Source of the DNA: B10-G9 sp964627755 | GTDB taxonomy: Bacteria; Chloroflexota; Anaerolineae; Anaerolineales; UBA11858 | Assembly (NCBI GenBank): GCA_964627755.1 | Contig: CAZVIH010000064.1 | Span: 62,001-126,000, forward strand | DNA: 64,000 bases | Reading direction: 5' to 3' | Shown here: piece after piece, positions 8,673 through 16,765 of the stretch | How the letters are laid out: each line of letters starts with the position of its first letter | Numbering within the stretch: the stretch's first letter is position 1 | Program-made: the position numbers and the translations under genes | The notes under the pieces: generated by a model | The model's input: the letters and a program-made list of their open reading frames with translations, nothing else | What the model was told of the DNA's origin: nothing | The model's database searches: none

Positions 8673-9311
8673 ATGAATAATTACCAGCAAGAGTTAGATT
8701 TTAATATGGGTCAGGATCTGTGGGATACTGCAGAAGGTTTGTTATCTCCTGATCCAAATATTAGAGAAAGTTCGCTCGATCGATTGAATGAGATCGATGG
8801 GTATTCTAGGTCTCCTTTGATTGCTTACCTGCTTGTTTCCCGAACCTCCGAGCCGGACCTGGAAATCCGGTTCCATCTAATAAAACTGCTTGGAACCCTG
8901 GTGGATTATGATTCCCCAGGCCAGCATTTTACCGATCAGGCCTTGGTATTTGCCCAGGAAGCCCTTGATCAAATCGATAAACCCCGGTTAATTAAAATCA
9001 TGGAGGTTTCAGATAATTATTTGACTGCAGAGAGGGCAATCAGCCATATTCTGAAACTCAGTTCCTATGCAGGGGTTGGGTTGAGTGGTATAGTGAACGA
9101 CTGGAAATTACCGGTTTCACTGCGCCAGCAGGCAATATTTTATTGTGGAGAGGTTGGCTTTTTAAGTTCAAGACCTACTTTGCAGAACTTGATTCAGAAG
9201 GTTGAAAAGTTTAGAAACAGGACTGGAGCAGCCGGTGAGAGAAAAAAAAGCCGGGATGAGGAGTATTTATATCCATATGTGATTTCGGCATTGGAAAAGT
9301 TAAACTCCTAA
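8673..9311 (+). CDS. Helical-repeat (HEAT-like) protein of unknown function
   Basis: A 212-residue, mostly alpha-helical protein without a signal peptide or membrane segment. Pairs of amphipathic helices (for example residues 18-75 and 95-160) suggest HEAT/ARM-type repeats, as in proteins that act as scaffolds. A charged GERKKSRDEE linker precedes the last helix. It follows tal by 47 bp and precedes the SH3 protein by 23 bp, so co-transcription is likely. The ribosome binding site is weak (AGGG about 13 bases upstream), so the start is uncertain. I do not recognise a specific family. Confidence 0.7.
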   Translation: MNNYQQELDFNMGQDLWDTAEGLLSPDPNIRESSLDRLNEIDGYSRSPLIAYLLVSRTSEPDLEIRFHLIKLLGTLVDYDSPGQHFTDQALVFAQEALDQIDKPRLIKIMEVSDNYLTAERAISHILKLSSYAGVGLSGIVNDWKLPVSLRQQAIFYCGEVGFLSSRPTLQNLIQKVEKFRNRTGAAGERKKSRDEEYLYPYVISALEKLNS

Positions 9312-9334
9312 TTTCCAGCTTGAAGGATCCAGCC

Positions 9335-9958
9335 ATGGTAAAAAAATTTTCATTTATCATTTCTATTGTATTTATAGTACTGGCGTTGGTTCTATTTTTT
9401 GAAGGAACAAATTTGGTGCTGGCTTCTGAGTCATTTCAGCAGCCCACAGTATCCATAGCGACGGTGACCGGTACTCCCAGAGGGCCAATCGCTATTGTTT
9501 ATTCCGATCCTGAAGATCAGATCAATGTTCGATCTGGACCGGATGTTTTTTATCCAAAAGTGGGAGTTTTAATCAACCGCCAGGAAGTTCCTGCTCTGGC
9601 GAAAACAGAAGGTGGAACCTGGGTCAAGATTGCCTATCCAGGTGTTGCAGAGGGAGTCGCCTGGGTTTATGCGCCTTACGTTCGCGTAACCGGCGAACTT
9701 CCGGTTGTTCCTAAGCCGCCAACACCAACTCCTGAAACAACACCAACAATCGATCCTACGCTGGCTTCTCAATTTATTTCTGAGATACCACCTACCAGGA
9801 AACCTACCTATACACCTCCTCCTCCCCTGGTAATTCCTACTTATGAGAGTGCCCCCATCACCAGTGGAACCGGGGGTCTGCCGAGCGGCTTTATTATCCT
9901 GGGACTTGTATCCGTTGGTATTTTTGGATTGATCGTGTCGTTTTTAAGACGATCCTGA
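9335..9958 (+). CDS. Membrane-anchored extracellular SH3-domain protein
   Basis: A 207-residue protein with an N-terminal signal/membrane segment (VKK then about 25 hydrophobic residues). A bacterial SH3 (SH3_3-like) domain follows at about 50-115 (DQINVRSGPDVFYPKVG, then EGGTWVKIAYPG). Next comes a Pro/Thr-rich linker at about 120-175, then a C-terminal transmembrane helix ending FLRRS. The likely topology puts the SH3 domain outside the cell, where such domains often bind cell-wall material. ATG 9335-9337 has AAGGA 7 bases upstream, so it is preferred to TTG at 9320. The gene ends just before a strong terminator. Confidence 0.8.
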   Translation: MVKKFSFIISIVFIVLALVLFFEGTNLVLASESFQQPTVSIATVTGTPRGPIAIVYSDPEDQINVRSGPDVFYPKVGVLINRQEVPALAKTEGGTWVKIAYPGVAEGVAWVYAPYVRVTGELPVVPKPPTPTPETTPTIDPTLASQFISEIPPTRKPTYTPPPPLVIPTYESAPITSGTGGLPSGFIILGLVSVGIFGLIVSFLRRS

Positions 9959-9971
9959 TAGAGAAATAGGT

Positions 9972-10018
9972 AAAAAAAAAAGACCAGGCAGAGTATAAAA
10001 TGCCTGGTCTTGTTTTTT
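9972..10018. terminator. Bidirectional intrinsic terminator
   Basis: A perfect 10-bp stem, AGACCAGGCA (9981-9990) with TGCCTGGTCT (10001-10010), is flanked by an A-run on the left and TTTTTT on the right. It lies between two converging genes and should terminate transcripts in both directions. Confidence 0.92.
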
Positions 10019-10035
10019 AAGGTTAGTGCTACTTA

Positions 10036-10389
10036 CTAGCCACAGCCCGTGGAGGGATCACAACCTGCGCAGCCAGAAGGAGCTGGGCTGGGTGCGTGTT
10101 GTTCTATTTGGAAACCACTTTGTCCATTTTCTTCTACAAATTTGATGGTTGCTTTTTGCAGATATGCTAGGGTTTGGTCGTCTACGACGACCTTGACGCC
10201 ATGATTGGAATAAACCTGGTCGCTATCGCTGACCTTGTCATCCAATGACATGCCGTACTGGGGCCCCCCTCAACCAACCCCAGCGATAAATATTCGCAGG
10301 GATTGCCCTTGAAGGTTTTGTTCCTTCATCAATGTTTTTATAGCAATGGCTGCTTCCGGTGTCAAAATGATATTATCTGTGTTTTCCAT
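10036..10389 (-). CDS. HesB/IscA-like A-type iron-sulfur protein with in-frame UGA (candidate selenoprotein)
   Basis: Reading through one in-frame TGA (10270-10272) gives a 117-residue protein. The TGA is codon 40 and lies in AGVG-TGA-GGPQYGMSLDD. This aligns with the GGGCSGFQYG-type segment of ErpA/IscA, where that position is the first cluster-binding cysteine. Both sides of the TGA are clearly the same family: residues 1-39 (ILTPEAAIAIKTLMKEQ) and residues 46-117, ending in a Cys-rich GCAGCDPSTGCG tail. A hairpin starts 19 nt after the TGA with a 5-nt loop containing GG, like a bacterial SECIS. HesB-like selenoproteins are a known bacterial family. Start ATG 10387-10389 has a weak GGGA site. 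The alternative is a nonsense-mutated pseudogene; the intact downstream frame argues against it. Confidence 0.8.
10236..10250 (-). promoter_or_regulatory. SECIS-like hairpin downstream of in-frame UGA
   Basis: In the mRNA, UGUCA-UUGGA-UGACA forms a perfect 5-bp stem with a pentaloop containing two G residues. The stem begins 19 nt after the UGA at 10270-10272, placing the loop 24 nt after it. That falls in the usual spacing range for bacterial SECIS elements, which keep a G in the apical loop. The lower stem is poor (A-A mismatch, then one C-G pair), so folding and SelB binding are inferred. Confidence 0.55.
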
Positions 10390-10581
10390 AGTTTTCCCAT
10401 AATTTGAAAAGAATAAATTGATTTTCTGAATTGTAGCAGGAATGGGGAAGGTGTCAACTGCTGTTGAGGGGTTAGACACAATTTCTTAGAAAAAAGTGAT
10501 ATTCTTCCAGTTTATTCATTATTATTTGATTAGATCTTTGTAAGAAGAGCAATGGCAGTGATATCAGAGCAGGGGGATTGT

Positions 10582-10590
10582 TGTTATAAT
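10582..10590 (+). promoter_or_regulatory. Extended -10 promoter for the deacetylase gene
   Basis: TGT followed by a perfect TATAAT (10585-10590), the extended -10 form. No good -35 is visible. It lies about 37 bp before the TTG start with its own ribosome binding site. Confidence 0.6.
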
Positions 10591-10626
10591 CGATCCTGAG
10601 TTTTGTCCTTACCGGGAGTGAATTTT

Positions 10627-11469
10627 TTGAAAAAAACCTTATTAGCAGTATTGGCCCATCCAGATGACGAATCATTTGGTATGGGTGGGACGCTGGCTAA
10701 ATACGCAGCCAGTGGAGTTGTTGTGCATTTAATCTGCGCAACCAGGGGTGAGGCCGGTGAAGTGGATCAGGAATACCTGGAAGGTTATTCATCGATTGCC
10801 GATCTCAGGGTACATGAATTAAACTGTGCGGTTAAAGAATTGGGTATTGAACCCGTCCATATGCTGGATTACAGGGACTCCGGTATGACTGGGTCTGACG
10901 ATAATCAACATCCCGGAGCATTGATCAATGCACCGCTGGATCAGGTAGCCGGGGAGATCGCAGATTTTATACGCGAGATCAAACCCCAGGTCGTGTTAAC
11001 TTTCGATCCAATTGGCGGTTACAGGCATCCGGATCATATTTTTATTCACGAGGCAGCAACCAAAGCATTTACACTAGCTGGAGATTCTGCATATCCGGGA
11101 AAATACGCTCCATTTCAACCTGAAAGATTGTTTTATCATACCATCCCGCGTTATTTTATCCGCTTCAATGTCCGATTATTAAAGTTAATGGGTAAGGACC
11201 CCAGTAAATACGGAAAAAATCAAGATATCGATCTAACCCAGATGGCAGTGGATGAGTTTCCCGTTCATGCCCGGATTAGATATGATGACTTCAAAGATAA
11301 AAAAGCAGCCGCTGCTGCCTGCCATGCCAGCCAGGGAGGCCATGGATTAACCCGGGGGTTGATCCGCTGGCTTAGCTGGTTGTTAGGAGCTAGAACTGAA
11401 GATCAGTTTATGCAAGCCATTCCAGAGCCAGATTTTGGAGGCAGAATCCTTACTGATCTTTTTGAATGA
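10627..11469 (+). CDS. PIG-L/LmbE-family zinc deacetylase
   Basis: About 280 residues of the PIG-L/LmbE N-acetylglucosaminyl deacetylase family. AHPDDE near the N-terminus and RHPDH near residue 130 are the conserved zinc/catalytic motifs, and AxxGGH-like SQGGH occurs near residue 235. Members act on GlcNAc-type conjugates, including MshB and BshB in thiol synthesis. The gene alone does not tell which substrate applies. I take TTG 10627-10629 as start because GGGAG lies 8 bases upstream; GTG 10618 and TTG 10603 are in frame but would bury that site. It is single, with its own promoter and terminator. Confidence 0.85.
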   Translation: MKKTLLAVLAHPDDESFGMGGTLAKYAASGVVVHLICATRGEAGEVDQEYLEGYSSIADLRVHELNCAVKELGIEPVHMLDYRDSGMTGSDDNQHPGALINAPLDQVAGEIADFIREIKPQVVLTFDPIGGYRHPDHIFIHEAATKAFTLAGDSAYPGKYAPFQPERLFYHTIPRYFIRFNVRLLKLMGKDPSKYGKNQDIDLTQMAVDEFPVHARIRYDDFKDKKAAAAACHASQGGHGLTRGLIRWLSWLLGARTEDQFMQAIPEPDFGGRILTDLFE

Positions 11470-11490
11470 CAATAATAATATTTAAAAGTT

Positions 11491-11522
11491 AAGAGCCCTC
11501 AAAAACTTGAGGGCTCTTTTTG
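11491..11522. terminator. Bidirectional intrinsic terminator
   Basis: An 11-bp stem, AGAGCCCTCAA with TTGAGGGCTCT, closes a 4-nt loop and is followed by TTTTT. It separates the converging deacetylase (plus) and NBR1-Ig lipoprotein (minus) genes. Confidence 0.92.
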
Positions 11523-11539
11523 ATACTGAATTCTATTTG

Positions 11540-12685
11540 TTAAGGTAGATATGTAATGTTCAACAAGGGATCAGCCCATTCCATCATACAAGCATATCCT
11601 GGTCCTCCGTCATCACCATCCAACCACATCCTGAATTGGAAATGACCGGCTCCGTTAGTATCGATAAAATCCTGCAAGATATTCTTGATCGTTATAGGTG
11701 CAGAGATACCTAACGCAGAAGGTACATTAAAGAGCATTGCTGAAGGGGACTCATTAAAATCAGCTGGGTATTGGGGAATAGAACCAAAATTTATCTGACC
11801 GGCCTTTAGTGGGTGTAAGAAATCGAAACACCCGTATCCGTCGTGGTCACTAACATCCAAAGTTGCTGCCTGAATTGTAGAATTGGTATCTAATCCTGCC
11901 AAGGAACTTAGATCGAAATCCACGAAAGCCCTCATGGCATCTCCGTTGGGCGCAATACCTAATCGGGTGCCCGCGCTCCTTCCCCCAACACTCATGTAGT
12001 AAGAGTGACTGGATGTATGAATAGTGGTCGTAACTGGTGCAGGAGTGGCTGTTGGTACTATAACTTTAATTTCAACCCAGAAAAAACCGCTAGAACTGTT
12101 TTCGACCCCGAATATCACATCTGATGGATCCCGCAGTTTCCAGTTTCCCCGGTAGGTACCGGCTGAGGCAGGTGCTGTCATATCTACAGACACATCAACA
12201 TTCTGGCCGGGGTTTACTGTTCCGGAAGTGATCTGGACAGCGCTGGGTGCACCCATGGCATCGCCACCAGAAAATACAATATCGTATCCTGAGGTCCAGG
12301 CGCAGGAACCAATATTCTTGATTCGCCAGGTCTTGGTAAAAGTATCCCCGGGTTCAAATTTGGTGCCATCAGGAATGTTGACATCAGTTACAAATTGACC
12401 CAGGTTGCAGGGGATCGGCGTGTTGGTGGGTGTGGGTGTATCCGCTTCTGGTGTGTTTGTGGCAGAAACCGGTATCTGTTCCGATGCGGGATCAGGAGTA
12501 TCTGATACTGCAGGGTCTTCAGGCTGGAGAGTAGCTGTTGGGCCAGCTGCTACAGTTTCGGCCACAGACCTGTCAATGATCGCTGTTTGTTCAGCCGGAG
12601 AGATGGAATCAGTGGGCATGTTGCAGGCGCTGAGCATGATAACTGATAATAAAGTAACCAGTTGTACAAGAGTTTGTTTTTGCAT
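11540..12685 (-). CDS. Lipoprotein with NBR1-type Ig-like domain
   Basis: A 381-residue predicted lipoprotein. ATG 12683-12685 (with GAGGAA upstream) starts a signal peptide ending in the lipobox LSAC, so Cys21 would be lipidated. A Thr/Pro-rich linker runs to about residue 90. An NBR1-like Ig domain follows (PDGTKFEPGDTFTKTWRIKN, SCAWTSGY, GTYRGNWKL) at about 95-205. After another short linker, a C-terminal domain of about 155 residues (MRAFVDFDLSSL, ATLDVSD) resembles DNRLRE-type beta-sandwich domains seen in secreted proteins. Such surface lipoproteins are common in Anaerolineae. The role is unknown; adhesion or carbohydrate contact is possible. It is followed directly by the terminator. 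Confidence 0.85.
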   Translation of the reverse strand: MQKQTLVQLVTLLSVIMLSACNMPTDSISPAEQTAIIDRSVAETVAAGPTATLQPEDPAVSDTPDPASEQIPVSATNTPEADTPTPTNTPIPCNLGQFVTDVNIPDGTKFEPGDTFTKTWRIKNIGSCAWTSGYDIVFSGGDAMGAPSAVQITSGTVNPGQNVDVSVDMTAPASAGTYRGNWKLRDPSDVIFGVENSSSGFFWVEIKVIVPTATPAPVTTTIHTSSHSYYMSVGGRSAGTRLGIAPNGDAMRAFVDFDLSSLAGLDTNSTIQAATLDVSDHDGYGCFDFLHPLKAGQINFGSIPQYPADFNESPSAMLFNVPSALGISAPITIKNILQDFIDTNGAGHFQFRMWLDGDDGGPGYACMMEWADPLLNITYLP

Positions 12686-12756
12686 AATATTCCTCGTTGA
12701 TTGGTGATTATTACTATGTGTAGTATAAACGAAGACTCGTGGGAAAATGTTACAGA

Positions 12757-13398
12757 TCAAGACCTTTCCGGTACCAGGTAAATGCCAGGGATACTGATCA
12801 AGGTAGTTATACCTTTAATTATTATATTACTGAAGAAGATCGATAAAACCACTGAACCTGGCATAATTCCCCAGAATGCCAGGAAGCTGAAAACAAAGCT
12901 GTCAATTGGGATACTGATAGCATTACTGACCAGCACTCTAGCCCACTGGTATTTTTGGGTGACCTTTTCCACCCAGAAGCGATAACCTTCTGTATCGACT
13001 AATTCTCCTATGACTTCCGCGATAATTGATGCGCCAACAATGCGCCAGACAGGTGCGAGCACCATGGCAAATTCAGATTGCGGACCCACGGTCAAGTCAG
13101 GAGGTAAGAACGACACGATCTTGAAAAATAAAGCCATCACCAGATTGATGCCGGCGGCTGCCAGGATCAACAGGCGGGCGATTTTAATGCCGGCAACTTT
13201 ATGAACCATGTCCCGTAATGTAAAGGTCAGGGGATAGATAAAAGTTCCAGCATCAATGGAAAAACCTGCGACCAGCACGATACGTAGACTGCCAATATCA
13301 GCCATCATCTGGGCAGCTACATAAAAGACAGCAACCAGGATAGTGGCTGAGAGCAGCTTGTTTTTCGTCTCTTGATTTGGATTTATTGTGGTAGTCAT
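12757..13398 (-). CDS. YhhQ/VUT-family queuosine-precursor transporter
   Basis: A 213-residue integral membrane protein with about six hydrophobic segments. It has the family hallmarks of YhhQ/DUF165: VAAQMMADI near the start, DAGTFIYPLTFTLRDMVHK, GASIIAEVIGELVDTEGY, and NAISIPIDSFVFSFLAFWG. Members import queuosine precursors (preQ0, preQ1, q or queuine) for tRNA modification. No que genes are in the window. The start overlaps the HIT gene stop by 4 bp (ATGA), so the two are translationally coupled. The exact substrate is not readable from sequence. Confidence 0.88.
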   Translation of the reverse strand: MTTTINPNQETKNKLLSATILVAVFYVAAQMMADIGSLRIVLVAGFSIDAGTFIYPLTFTLRDMVHKVAGIKIARLLILAAAGINLVMALFFKIVSFLPPDLTVGPQSEFAMVLAPVWRIVGASIIAEVIGELVDTEGYRFWVEKVTQKYQWARVLVSNAISIPIDSFVFSFLAFWGIMPGSVVLSIFFSNIIIKGITTLISIPGIYLVPERS

Positions 13399-13859
13399 GA
13401 AATCGAATTTTGAATTTCTTCTAACCTTTTCTCGATCTCCAATGCTTCTTTCATATGAAATCCAATGGTTTCCAGTTCCTCGCGAGTTGGCAGTTCTGCA
13501 TACCTGGGACTGAAAGTGAAGCCAAAACCATCTCCTTCAAATCGTGGAATGATGTGGAGGTGAAAATGGAGCACATCCTGCATTGCGGCCTTCCCGTCCG
13601 CCAGGAAGAAATTTACACCTTCACACTGCACACTGCTTCGTCGTAGAGCTGCAGCCAATTTCTGCCCAACTGCAAAAATATGTTTTCCTGTATCCGGGGG
13701 CAAACTGGCAAGATCTGGAATATGCCGATTGGGAATCACCAACATATGGCCAGGATTGATAGGGTGGATATCCATGATGGCGGTGCAGATCTCATCCTGG
13801 TAGACAACCGTCCCCTCCAATTTTCCGGACAAGATATTGCAATAAGGGCATTTATCCAC
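13395..13859 (-). CDS. HIT-family nucleotide hydrolase
   Basis: A 154-residue histidine-triad protein with the signature HFHLHIIPRF near residue 97, whose last His is the nucleophile, and NPGHMLVIPNRH near residue 35. A CPYC pair at the N-terminus probably contributes to a zinc site, as in HinT/Hit relatives. Family members hydrolyse AMP-lysine, Ap4A or other nucleoside phosphoramidates. The start is GTG 13857-13859 with GGGAGGATCC upstream. It sits between hutH and the YhhQ-type gene in one minus-strand run. Confidence 0.92.
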   Translation of the reverse strand: MDKCPYCNILSGKLEGTVVYQDEICTAIMDIHPINPGHMLVIPNRHIPDLASLPPDTGKHIFAVGQKLAAALRRSSVQCEGVNFFLADGKAAMQDVLHFHLHIIPRFEGDGFGFTFSPRYAELPTREELETIGFHMKEALEIEKRLEEIQNSIS

Positions 13860-13880
13860 AGGATCCTCCCATAGAAAGAA

Positions 13881-15449
13881 TCAGGACTGAATATTATCCT
13901 GATCAATAGCGCTTCTAACATCATTCAATAGTTGATTGTTTATGATCATTTCCCTGACCTGATCGATCTCCGGACCCCACAGTGTATCTCCTGGCTGATA
14001 AGGGACAACTTTACGGATCGATTGATGGGCAGCTTTCGTGCCCACTCCGGGGCTTTTATTTGATTCATCTCGAAGGCGCAGATCGAGTGCTCTGGCAGCG
14101 GTATATAGTTCAATAGCCAGAACCTGCCTGGTGTTTTTTATTATCTGGTAGGCATGCCGGGCAGCAGTCATAGCATTGGCATTATGGTCTTCCTGGGCCG
14201 CAGAGGTAGGTAGAGAATTGACAGAATCCGGTGTTGACAGGGACCGGTTTTCCAGGACGAGGGATGCGGCTGTGTACTGGGGCATCATCATGCCCGAATT
14301 AAGTCCTTCTTCCTGGTGGTTATCCACCAGCATGGCTGGTAGGTTTTCGTTCAGCCGCCCATTCGTTAATCGGTAGACTCTCCGCTCGGAGATACCGGCA
14401 ATTTCCGTCATCGCGATGCCTAAGTAGTCCATCACCATACCGACAGGTTCACCGTGGAAGTTACCGCCTGATATAGCTTCACCTTCGGCAAATATTAAGG
14501 GGTTATCAGTGGCTGCGTTGATTTCTCGGCTGATGACATTCCTCGTAAATTCCAGAGTTTCCTTGGCGGGACCATGAACCTGGGGACTGCAGCGTAAGGA
14601 GTATGCATCCTGGACCCTATTTGTAGAATCTAGCAGGGTACTTTCCTTTGTCAATCGGAGGATCATCTCGGCTGTTGAGATTTGACCTGGATGCTGGCGA
14701 GATTGGTGGATGCGTGGGTCAAAGGCAGCTGAGGTTCCAAGTAAAGCTTCGAGGCTCAATGCCAGGGCGATATCCGAGATTTCCAGCAGAGTTTCAGCTT
14801 CAAAACATGCCAGGGCAGCGATGGCAGCTGAAAAGGTAGCGCCATTATTTAAGGCAATGCCTTCTTTGGCTTCCAGGATGATTCTTGGAATGCCTGCTTG
14901 CCTCATGGCTTGTTTTCCTGTCAGGACAGATCCCTGGTATTCCGCGGAGCCTGAAAAATCCTCCAGGTCCTGGTCATCTTTGCACAAGACCAGACCTAAA
15001 TGGGACAGGGGTGCCAGATCTCCTGATGAACCCAGCGATCCCTGGGAGGGAATTACAGGATGGACACCTTTATTGAGCATTTCAAGCAGGGTTTCAATCA
15101 GGATCAGCCGAACTCCAGAAAATCCTTTGGCAAGGGTATTGGCTCTGATCAACAGCGCAGCCCGGACTACTGCAGAGGGGAGAGGGTCTCCTGTTCCAAC
15201 AGCATGACTCAGGATCAGGTTGCGGTTAAGCAAACGGATTTCATCGCTGGATATTTGTTTATCGGCAAAAATCCCATATCCGGTGTTGATTCCGTAGACA
15301 GGTTCATTCTGGGAGATGATCTGCTCAACCCATTGACGTGACTCCCGGATCTTTTGAATAACCTTGGGAGATAAAATTACTTTCTCCTGATCGACGGCAG
15401 CTTTTTGAATTTCGTTTATAGTGAGCGAGTTTCCATCGATTTGGATCAT
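13881..15449 (-). CDS. hutH: MIO-type aromatic amino-acid/histidine ammonia-lyase with Ser-Ser-Gly triad
   Basis: A 522-residue protein of the histidine/phenylalanine ammonia-lyase family, normal in length. The catalytic segment reads GSLGSSGDLAPLSHL: the MIO-forming triad at 141-143 is Ser-Ser-Gly instead of Ala-Ser-Gly. Other family landmarks are present: YGINTGYG near residue 45, NLILSHAVGTGDPL (histidine-lyase style His), NPLIF, FHGEP, and TSAAQEDH in place of the usual SANQEDH. No hutU, hutI or hutC lies nearby, so histidine as substrate is inferred, not shown. ATG 15447-15449 has AAAGG upstream; a TTG 42 bases earlier lacks one. Confidence 0.85.
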   Translation of the reverse strand: MIQIDGNSLTINEIQKAAVDQEKVILSPKVIQKIRESRQWVEQIISQNEPVYGINTGYGIFADKQISSDEIRLLNRNLILSHAVGTGDPLPSAVVRAALLIRANTLAKGFSGVRLILIETLLEMLNKGVHPVIPSQGSLGSSGDLAPLSHLGLVLCKDDQDLEDFSGSAEYQGSVLTGKQAMRQAGIPRIILEAKEGIALNNGATFSAAIAALACFEAETLLEISDIALALSLEALLGTSAAFDPRIHQSRQHPGQISTAEMILRLTKESTLLDSTNRVQDAYSLRCSPQVHGPAKETLEFTRNVISREINAATDNPLIFAEGEAISGGNFHGEPVGMVMDYLGIAMTEIAGISERRVYRLTNGRLNENLPAMLVDNHQEEGLNSGMMMPQYTAASLVLENRSLSTPDSVNSLPTSAAQEDHNANAMTAARHAYQIIKNTRQVLAIELYTAARALDLRLRDESNKSPGVGTKAAHQSIRKVVPYQPGDTLWGPEIDQVREMIINNQLLNDVRSAIDQDNIQS

Positions 15450-15480
15450 AGTGTTCGACCTTTCATGCTCAAGGATTTTT

Positions 15481-16269
15481 TTACCAGTCAAGGGTATGGT
15501 CCTGGCAGGGTGCTATATCTTTATCGATATACTTGTACATTGTAACGTTGGTGAAGGGTTTCCCCAGAATATTGTCATGCACGGCCCAGGAACGTAAGCG
15601 GATCTTATTTGCCGCTTTGGGAGTTCGGAAGGGGGTGCTGTTATCAAGCAGCGGCAGGAGGTCGCCGGATTCTGAAAACCCTTCGTTGATCCGGGCCATG
15701 AATTTTTTGCCAGTTTGGTAATGGAAATGATATTTCTCAAAGATAATTGCAACATGATAAAAAAGCGGTTCAACAAAAAAAAGATCCTGGCCCATACAGG
15801 AAGCAAATTCTTCAAACTGCTGTAAAGATTCCTTGAACAAATGGGGACCACGATAGATCTGCCCTGGAGCTAATCCGGCTTCAAGTGCTTTCTGTTCGGC
15901 ATCCAGGTTGCGCTGATTAGTGCCAAAGCTGGTTTTTGTGCCGTCAGGGAGCCGATCAACATTATAACGTGGGGTGAGGACGTCATTCATCCCGTAGAGT
16001 AAAATATGCAGCTGGCCGTGGATAGTATCCGTGATATGCCCGAATAATATCGGATCCTTTGCATCGGCTTGATGGTAGAGCGCAAGTTCGGTACTGGAAG
16101 AGCCGGGTGGACAATGTAATAAAAATAAATCCCGGCCTTGAGGGTCTATCAGCTCTTGATCGATCTGATATTGGGTTAAAAGATCCGGAGGAATAATCTG
16201 GGCGTAAGTCTCCCTTTTTTGATCTGCTGGAAGCTGATTAAGACCGGCGATGGTTGAAGGAAAACTCAT
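15481..16269 (-). CDS. Conserved-looking protein of unknown function
   Basis: A 262-residue soluble protein that I do not recognise. It begins with a short helical region, then a beta-rich segment (DLFLLHCPPGSSSTELALYHQ, FGHITDTIHGQLHILLYGMND) and an aromatic/His-rich region (FFVEPLFYHVAIIFEKYHFHYQ). There is no signal peptide or membrane helix. It lies between smpB and hutH, 31 bp before hutH, so the two may be co-transcribed and it may assist that enzyme. No ribosome binding site is visible; GATAAT ends 5 bases before the ATG, so a leaderless start is possible. Confidence 0.65.
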   Translation of the reverse strand: MSFPSTIAGLNQLPADQKRETYAQIIPPDLLTQYQIDQELIDPQGRDLFLLHCPPGSSSTELALYHQADAKDPILFGHITDTIHGQLHILLYGMNDVLTPRYNVDRLPDGTKTSFGTNQRNLDAEQKALEAGLAPGQIYRGPHLFKESLQQFEEFASCMGQDLFFVEPLFYHVAIIFEKYHFHYQTGKKFMARINEGFSESGDLLPLLDNSTPFRTPKAANKIRLRSWAVHDNILGKPFTNVTMYKYIDKDIAPCQDHTLDW

Positions 16270-16303
16270 TATTTATTATCCAAAGTAATAAGGGAGGAAT
16301 TTT

Positions 16304-16759
16304 TTACAATCCGAGTTGCCTGAGATCTCTTTGTTTATCACGTTCTGCATCGCGCTCCGCGATATCTTTCCTTTTGTCATGGAGCTTTTTTCCCTTGGCA
16401 ACGGCAATTTCTATTTTAGCCTTCCCTTGGGATAAATAGACTCGGAGGGGAATGATGGTATGACCTTTGATGCGAACTATATCCCACATATCAAGGATCT
16501 CTTTTTTATGAAGAAGCAGTTTCCTTCGACGATTTGGATTGTGGTTAAAAGCGCTTGCCTGTTCATAAGGGTGAATATAGGAATCAACCAGCCAGGCTTC
16601 CTCGCCATCTACGTGAATATAAGCTTGATCGATACTGATCTGATGATTGCGTATAGACTTAATCTCGGAACCCTGCAGGACAAGACCCGCTTCGTAGGTA
16701 TCCAGAATGTGGTAGTTAAAATATGCTTTTTTGTTCTTGCTGATAGTCTTGCCGCTCAT
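16304..16759 (-). CDS. smpB: SsrA-binding protein SmpB
   Basis: A 151-residue SmpB, the tmRNA partner in trans-translation that rescues stalled ribosomes. Visible landmarks are the N-terminal NKKAYFNYHILDTYEAGLVLQGSEIKSIR-type core, NPNRRRKLLLHKKEI, and the basic C-terminal tail GKKLHDKRKDIAERDAERD that enters the decoding centre. No tmRNA gene is seen in the window. There is no ribosome binding site; an extended -10 lies exactly 6 bases before the ATG, which suggests a leaderless message. Confidence 0.96.
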   Translation of the reverse strand: MSGKTISKNKKAYFNYHILDTYEAGLVLQGSEIKSIRNHQISIDQAYIHVDGEEAWLVDSYIHPYEQASAFNHNPNRRRKLLLHKKEILDMWDIVRIKGHTIIPLRVYLSQGKAKIEIAVAKGKKLHDKRKDIAERDAERDKQRDLRQLGL

Positions 16760-16765
16760 GGGCTC

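Noticed and set aside
10249..10479. Two separate small genes (69 and 71 codons) in place of one HesB-like gene
   Set aside because: Both halves belong to one protein family, are in the same frame and are separated only by a TGA at a conserved cysteine position, so one gene with a recoded UGA is the simpler reading.
14710..15207. 165-codon open frame antisense to hutH
   Set aside because: Shadow of hutH codon usage; the product is low-complexity and Ser/Arg-rich.
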